From an uncultured Duncaniella sp. (GTDB lineage Bacteria > Bacteroidota > Bacteroidia > Bacteroidales > Muribaculaceae), in the NCBI GenBank assembly GCA_910584825.1, contig CAJUCI010000031.1, positions 1 to 17,391 on the forward strand: a DNA stretch of 17,391 bases, read 5' to 3'. This document shows, piece after piece, positions 13,660-17,391 of the stretch. A model generated the notes under the pieces. That model was not told the origin of the DNA. It saw only the letters and a list, made by a program, of their open reading frames with translations, and searched no databases. The translations under genes and the position numbers were made by a program. Position 1 is the stretch's first letter. Each line of letters starts with the position of its first letter.

Positions 13660-14811
13660 GTGAAGCAACATCATCTTATGGCCTTGGCCGCCATCGCGGC
13701 AGTCGCATTGGCCTCATGCACAGCCAAGCGTAGTGAAAACCCCGCCCTCATCGCAGGCCTTGACCCCCAAAAGTTCGAGGCCGAGGTCGACGGCAAGCCC
13801 GTAGCACTCTACTCGCTCAAGGGAAGTGACGGAATGGAAGTGGCCGTGACCAACTACGGCGGCCGCATAGCCGCACTCATGGTGCCCGACCGTGACGGCA
13901 ACATGCGCGACGTGGTGCTCGGATTTGACAGCATCCAGGCCTACTTCCCCGAAAACAACCAGACCGACTTCGGCGCAGCCATCGGCCGTTACGCCAACCG
14001 CATCGACCACGGGCGTCTCCCCATCGACGGCGACACCATCCAGCTCCCCGTCAACAACTTCGGCCACACCCTCCACGGCGGCCCCACGGGATGGCAGTAT
14101 CAGGTCTATGCGGCCCAACAGCCCAATGACTCCACCCTCATCCTCACTATGGACTCCCCCGACGGCGACAACGGATTCCCCGGCAACGTCAAGGCCACGG
14201 TGACCTACACCGTCCTCCCCGGCAATAAGCTCGACATCGCCTACGCCGCCACCACCGACAAGACCACCGTGGTCAACCTCACCAACCACTCCTACTTCAA
14301 CCTGAGCGGCGACCCGATGACCCCCGTCACCGGCCACACCCTCTACGTCTACGCCTCAGCCTTTACCCCCGTCGACTCCACCTACATGACCACAGGCGAG
14401 ATTCTCCCCGTCGCCGGCACACCGATGGACTTCTCAGTGCCCCGTCGCGTAGGCGAGATGATTGACGACTATGACTACATCCAGCTCAAGAATGGCAACG
14501 GCTATGACCACAACTGGGTGCTTGACACCAAGGGCGACATCAACGAGGTGGCCACAGTGCTCTACAGCCCCGAGAGCGGCATAGGCATGAACATCTACAC
14601 CACCGAGCCGGGCATACAGGTCTACTCGGGCAACTTCCTCGACGGCACCGTCACCGGCAAGGGCGGCAAGGTCTACAACCAGCGCACCGGCATGGCCCTC
14701 GAGACACAGCACTACCCCGACTCCCCCAACAAGCCCTCCTGGCCCACCGCCACCCTCCGCCCCGGCGAGCAGTACACCAGCCACACCATCCTCTCCTTCT
14801 TCGCAAAATAA
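13660..14811 (+). CDS. Lipoprotein aldose 1-epimerase (mutarotase)
   Basis: GalM interconverts the alpha and beta anomers of free sugars such as galactose, glucose or arabinose. The likely start is GTG 13660, giving a 383-residue product with a lipoprotein signal: basic start, Ala-rich core, lipobox ALASC with C20. It would therefore be exported and lipid-anchored. Key residues by family are all present: NRI after GAAIGRYA, the HTLHGG histidines (136, 139), the catalytic histidine H210 in TNHSYFNLSG, GYDHNW, and the catalytic base E348 in ALETQHYPDSPN. A longer reading from GTG 13576 is rejected because it lies in the operator and lacks a signal peptide at its start. The gene is first in the operon with the sodium/sugar symporter (75-nt gap). 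The order galM-symporter-Nudix regulator matches the L-arabinose locus of B. thetaiotaomicron. Confidence 0.93.
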   Translation: MKQHHLMALAAIAAVALASCTAKRSENPALIAGLDPQKFEAEVDGKPVALYSLKGSDGMEVAVTNYGGRIAALMVPDRDGNMRDVVLGFDSIQAYFPENNQTDFGAAIGRYANRIDHGRLPIDGDTIQLPVNNFGHTLHGGPTGWQYQVYAAQQPNDSTLILTMDSPDGDNGFPGNVKATVTYTVLPGNKLDIAYAATTDKTTVVNLTNHSYFNLSGDPMTPVTGHTLYVYASAFTPVDSTYMTTGEILPVAGTPMDFSVPRRVGEMIDDYDYIQLKNGNGYDHNWVLDTKGDINEVATVLYSPESGIGMNIYTTEPGIQVYSGNFLDGTVTGKGGKVYNQRTGMALETQHYPDSPNKPSWPTATLRPGEQYTSHTILSFFAK

Positions 14812-14837
14812 TCCCCTCTCCCGTTTTTGTCTCAGTT

Positions 14838-14855
14838 GCACGGCTTCAGCCGTGC
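14838..14855. repeat. Hairpin in the galM-symporter spacer
   Basis: GCACGGCT (14838-14845) and AGCCGTGC (14848-14855) are perfect complements around TC. CTCAG lies 5 bases upstream (14831-14835). There is no T run after it, so it is not a standard terminator; it may stabilise the galM 3' end or reduce read-through. The inner CGGCT-nn-AGCCG is identical to the second hairpin of the composite repeat at 11906-12001. Confidence 0.6.
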
Positions 14856-14886
14856 CCCAAATAATTCAAAATAAAAAAGTAACAAC

Positions 14887-16593
14887 ATGGCCTCACTTGA
14901 CTGGATTGTCATTGCAATCTTCTTCCTCGCCCTCATCGGCATCATCGTATGGGTGATGAGGCAGAAGCAAAACAACGCCGCCGACTACTTCCTCGGCGGC
15001 AAAGACGCGACATGGATAGCCATCGGCGCGTCAATCTTCGCATCCAACATCGGTTCCGAACACCTCATCGGCCTCGCCGGCTCCGGAGCATCCTCCGGCA
15101 TGGCGATGGCCCACTGGGAGATACAGGGCTGGATGATACTGCTCCTCGGATGGGTATTCGTCCCCTTCTACACACGCTCGATGGTCTACACCATGCCCGA
15201 ATTCCTTGAGCGACGCTTCAACCCCCAGTCGCGCACCATCCTCGCCACCATCTCGCTCATCAGCTACGTCCTCACCAAGGTAGCCGTCACCGTCTATGCC
15301 GGCGGCCTCGTGTTCCAGCAGGTGTTCGGCATCGAAGAGCTTTGGGGCATCGACTTCTTCTGGATTGCAGCCATCGGCCTCGTGCTCCTCACCGCCCTCT
15401 ACACCATCTTCGGCGGCATGAAGTCAGTGCTCTACACCTCAGTGCTCCAGACCCCCATCCTCCTGCTCGGCTCGCTCATCATCCTTGTGCTTGGTCTCAA
15501 GGAGCTTGGCGGCTGGGACGAGATGATGCGCATCTGCTCGAGCGTCAAGGTCAACGATTACGGCGACACTATGGTCAACCTCATCCGTGACAACAACGAC
15601 CCCCAGTACCCTTGGCTCGGCGCACTCGTCGGCTCGGCCGTCATCGGCTTTTGGTACTGGTGTACCGACCAGTTTATCGTCCAGCGCGTCCTCTCGGGAA
15701 AGGATGAGAAAGAGGCCCGCCGAGGCACCATCTTCGGCGCATACCTCAAGCTCCTCCCCGTGTTCCTCTTCCTCATCCCCGGCATGATAGCGTTTGCCAT
15801 CCATCAGAACTCCATCGCCGCCGGAGGCGAAGGCTTCCTCCCCATGCTCGCCAACGGCAATGTCAACTCTGACGCCGCCTTCCCCACACTCGTGGCCAAG
15901 CTCCTCCCCGCCGGCGTCAAGGGCCTCATCGTCTGCGGCATCCTCGCCGCGCTCATGTCGTCGCTCGCATCGCTCTTCAACTCCTCGGCAGCCCTCTTCA
16001 CCATCGACTTCTACCAGCGTTACAAGCCCGACACCGACCCCAAGAAACTCGTCCGCATCGGCCAGGTTGCCACAGTGGTCATCGTGATTCTCGGCATCCT
16101 TTGGATTCCCGTCATGCGCTCGGTCGGCGACGTCCTCTACCTCTATCTGCAGGATGTCCAGTCAGTGCTCGCCCCCGGCATCGCCGCCGCCTTCCTTATC
16201 GGCATCCTCTGGAAGCGCGCCTCGGCCCAGGGCGGTATGTGGGCACTCCTCTCGGGCCTCATCATTGGCCTCACACGTCTCGGAGCCAAGGTTTACTACA
16301 GTAACGCCGACGTGCTCCCCGGCAGTGGCGACGGCTCGATGTTCCAATACCTCTTCTATGACTGCAACTGGCTCTTCTTCTGCGGATGGATGCTCGTGTT
16401 CTGCCTCGCCGTCGGCGTGATAGTATCGCTCTGCACCAAGGCTCCCGACCCCGAGAAGATTCAGGGCCTCGTGTTCGGCACCTCCACCCCCGAGCAGATA
16501 GCCGCCACACGTGCCAGCTGGAACGCCTGGGATGTCGTCAACACCATCATCATCCTCGGCATCACCGCAGCCTTCTACATCTACTTCTGGTAA
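14887..16593 (+). CDS. Sodium/sugar symporter, SSS family (vSGLT-like)
   Basis: This 568-residue inner membrane transporter, with about 14 helices, imports a sugar with Na+. Alignment by eye with Vibrio SGLT places N54 at vSGLT N64, H59 at Q69, E78 at the sugar-binding E88, and K288 (AYLKLLP) at K294. S358-S359 (ALMSSLASLFNSS) fall at the Na+ site S364-S365. IYTIPEFVEKRF of vSGLT corresponds to VYTMPEFLERRF here. These features favour an aldose over other SSS substrates such as proline or pantothenate. Context with galM and an AraR-type regulator suggests L-arabinose or galactose. The ATG at 14887 follows an A-rich leader (AAAAAAGTAACAAC) typical of Bacteroidota. It is followed after 24 nt by the regulator gene. 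Confidence 0.93.
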   Translation: MASLDWIVIAIFFLALIGIIVWVMRQKQNNAADYFLGGKDATWIAIGASIFASNIGSEHLIGLAGSGASSGMAMAHWEIQGWMILLLGWVFVPFYTRSMVYTMPEFLERRFNPQSRTILATISLISYVLTKVAVTVYAGGLVFQQVFGIEELWGIDFFWIAAIGLVLLTALYTIFGGMKSVLYTSVLQTPILLLGSLIILVLGLKELGGWDEMMRICSSVKVNDYGDTMVNLIRDNNDPQYPWLGALVGSAVIGFWYWCTDQFIVQRVLSGKDEKEARRGTIFGAYLKLLPVFLFLIPGMIAFAIHQNSIAAGGEGFLPMLANGNVNSDAAFPTLVAKLLPAGVKGLIVCGILAALMSSLASLFNSSAALFTIDFYQRYKPDTDPKKLVRIGQVATVVIVILGILWIPVMRSVGDVLYLYLQDVQSVLAPGIAAAFLIGILWKRASAQGGMWALLSGLIIGLTRLGAKVYYSNADVLPGSGDGSMFQYLFYDCNWLFFCGWMLVFCLAVGVIVSLCTKAPDPEKIQGLVFGTSTPEQIAATRASWNAWDVVNTIIILGITAAFYIYFW

Positions 16594-16617
16594 GCCCCCG
16601 CAGGAGTTCTTATACTT

Positions 16618-17292
16618 ATGCACTATTATAGCGAAAATCCACGGTTTTATATCGCCGTCGACTGCATCATCTTCGGCTTGGTAGAGGGGCGGCTCTGCCT
16701 GCTCCTCACCAAGCGCGATTTTGAACCCGAGAAAGGCAAATGGTCAGTCATGGGAGGTTTCGTTCAGGAGGCCGAAAGCGTCCACGAGGCCGCGCGCCGC
16801 GTGTTGCGCCAGCTCACCGGACTCGAGAACGTCTACATGGAACAGGTCCACGCCTTCGGAGCTGTCGACCGCGACCCCGGCGAGCGTGTGGTATCCATCG
16901 CCTACTACGCCCTGCTCGGCCCCGGCGAATACGACCCCGCCCTGCTCGAGGCCCACAACGCCGTGTGGGTAAGGCTCGACGAGCTGCCGCCCCTCGGTTT
17001 CGACCATCCTCAGATGGTAGAGCGCACACTCGCGCTTATCAGGCGCAAATTCTCAACCGAGCCGATAGGCTTCAACCTCCTGCCCGAGCTTTTCACCCTC
17101 TCCCAGCTCCAGACGCTCTACGAGACCATCCTCGGCGAGCCGCTCGACAAGCGCAACTTCCGCAAGCGCGTAGCCGAGACCGACTGCATCGAAAAGACCG
17201 AGCTTATCGACAAGACCGGCTCCCGCCGAGGTGCATCGCTCTACCGCTTCAACGACACAAAATACCACACCGGCCAGAAATTCAAAATCTGA
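16618..17292 (+). CDS. Nudix-fold transcription regulator, AraR/NrtR family
   Basis: The 224-residue protein has an N-terminal Nudix fold and a C-terminal winged helix (about 155-215, PELFTLSQLQTLYETIL then DKRNFRKRVAE). The Nudix box is dead as an enzyme: from G47 and E53 the pattern continues R61-V62-L63-R64-Q65-L66-T67-G68-L69, so the three glutamates of REUXEE are V62, Q65 and L66. In this family the fold is kept for effector binding, and the protein acts as a repressor relieved by its ligand. The sequence and the galM-symporter context fit AraR (BT0354-type), whose effector is L-arabinose; a sister sugar regulator is the alternative. AGGAG at 16602-16606, 11 nt before the ATG, is a Shine-Dalgarno-like site unusual for this window. 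It may autoregulate through 13566-13590. Confidence 0.85.
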   Translation: MHYYSENPRFYIAVDCIIFGLVEGRLCLLLTKRDFEPEKGKWSVMGGFVQEAESVHEAARRVLRQLTGLENVYMEQVHAFGAVDRDPGERVVSIAYYALLGPGEYDPALLEAHNAVWVRLDELPPLGFDHPQMVERTLALIRRKFSTEPIGFNLLPELFTLSQLQTLYETILGEPLDKRNFRKRVAETDCIEKTELIDKTGSRRGASLYRFNDTKYHTGQKFKI

Positions 17293-17306
17293 CCAGTAGG
17301 AGCGAC

Positions 17307-17391
17307 GGCTTGCCAAAAATTACTAATCCCCAATTACTAATTACTAATTGCTAATTACTAATTACTAATTGCTAATTACTAATTGCTAATT
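17307..17391. repeat. Second AT heptad array, running off the window
   Basis: From 17333 the sequence is eight 7-bp units of ATTACTA or ATTGCTA plus a partial ninth, in the same orientation as the right arm of the element at 11860-12037. GGCTTGCCA at 17307-17315 is the exact complement of a 9-bp piece of the hairpin core there (11908-11916). It starts 14 nt after the regulator stop codon. It is probably another copy or relic of the same element, continuing past the window edge. Confidence 0.8.

Overview
This window looks like the chromosome of a member of the Bacteroidota, most likely order Bacteroidales. A Muribaculaceae-like lineage is possible, but that rests on inference. The evidence is as follows. 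Several genes carry the Bacteroidota-type promoter (a -33 TTTG-like box, a 20-nt spacer, and a -7 TAnnTTTG box) at sites that make sense. Most genes have no obvious Shine-Dalgarno and are instead preceded by AT-rich leaders. Coding DNA is GC-rich against very AT-rich spacers. The products themselves, such as a DUF349 repeat protein, a 727-residue RecQ with a C-terminal helix-turn-helix, and a galM / sodium-sugar symporter / Nudix-regulator cluster, are typical of the group.

Layout. Positions 1-159 hold no gene I can support. A tRNA-Leu(TAG) on the minus strand (200-281) follows, with its own promoter and a perfect 15-bp terminator hairpin just beyond its 3' end. Next comes a plus-strand block: a 619-residue coiled-coil DUF349 protein, a membrane-bound polyprenyl-phosphate sugar-phosphate transferase that starts on GTG and overlaps recQ, recQ itself, and a Nudix hydrolase of the ADP-ribose pyrophosphatase type. 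The block ends at an unusually long inverted repeat (two 47-nt arms) that separates it from a convergent minus-strand block.

The minus-strand block, read from its 5' end, is purB, a striking non-coding repeat element (11860-12037), a 62-codon two-helix membrane protein, dxs, trkA and trkH. The last four are tightly packed: 26-nt overlap, 4-nt ATGA overlap, 18-nt gap. They combine isoprenoid precursor synthesis (Dxs) with potassium uptake (TrkA and TrkH). purB has its own promoter. I see no promoter between purB and dxs, so the repeat element may lie inside one long transcript.

From about 13.5 kb to the end lies a divergent plus-strand sugar operon: a secreted lipoprotein aldose 1-epimerase (galM), a vSGLT-like sodium/sugar symporter, and a Nudix-fold transcription regulator of the AraR type whose Nudix catalytic glutamates are lost. 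The order matches the L-arabinose locus known from Bacteroides thetaiotaomicron. A good promoter (13530-13561) is followed at the predicted transcription start by a 25-bp imperfect palindrome, the best candidate operator. The proposed sequence of events is that GalM interconverts sugar anomers outside the cytoplasmic membrane, the symporter imports the sugar with sodium, and the regulator senses it.

The most unusual content is non-coding: an array of 30-bp units with two hairpins each, whose stems change by paired substitutions, flanked by 7-bp AT-rich tandem repeats in opposite orientations; a second AT array of the same kind at the window end; a related hairpin inside the sugar operon; and the long inverted repeat at the convergent gene junction.
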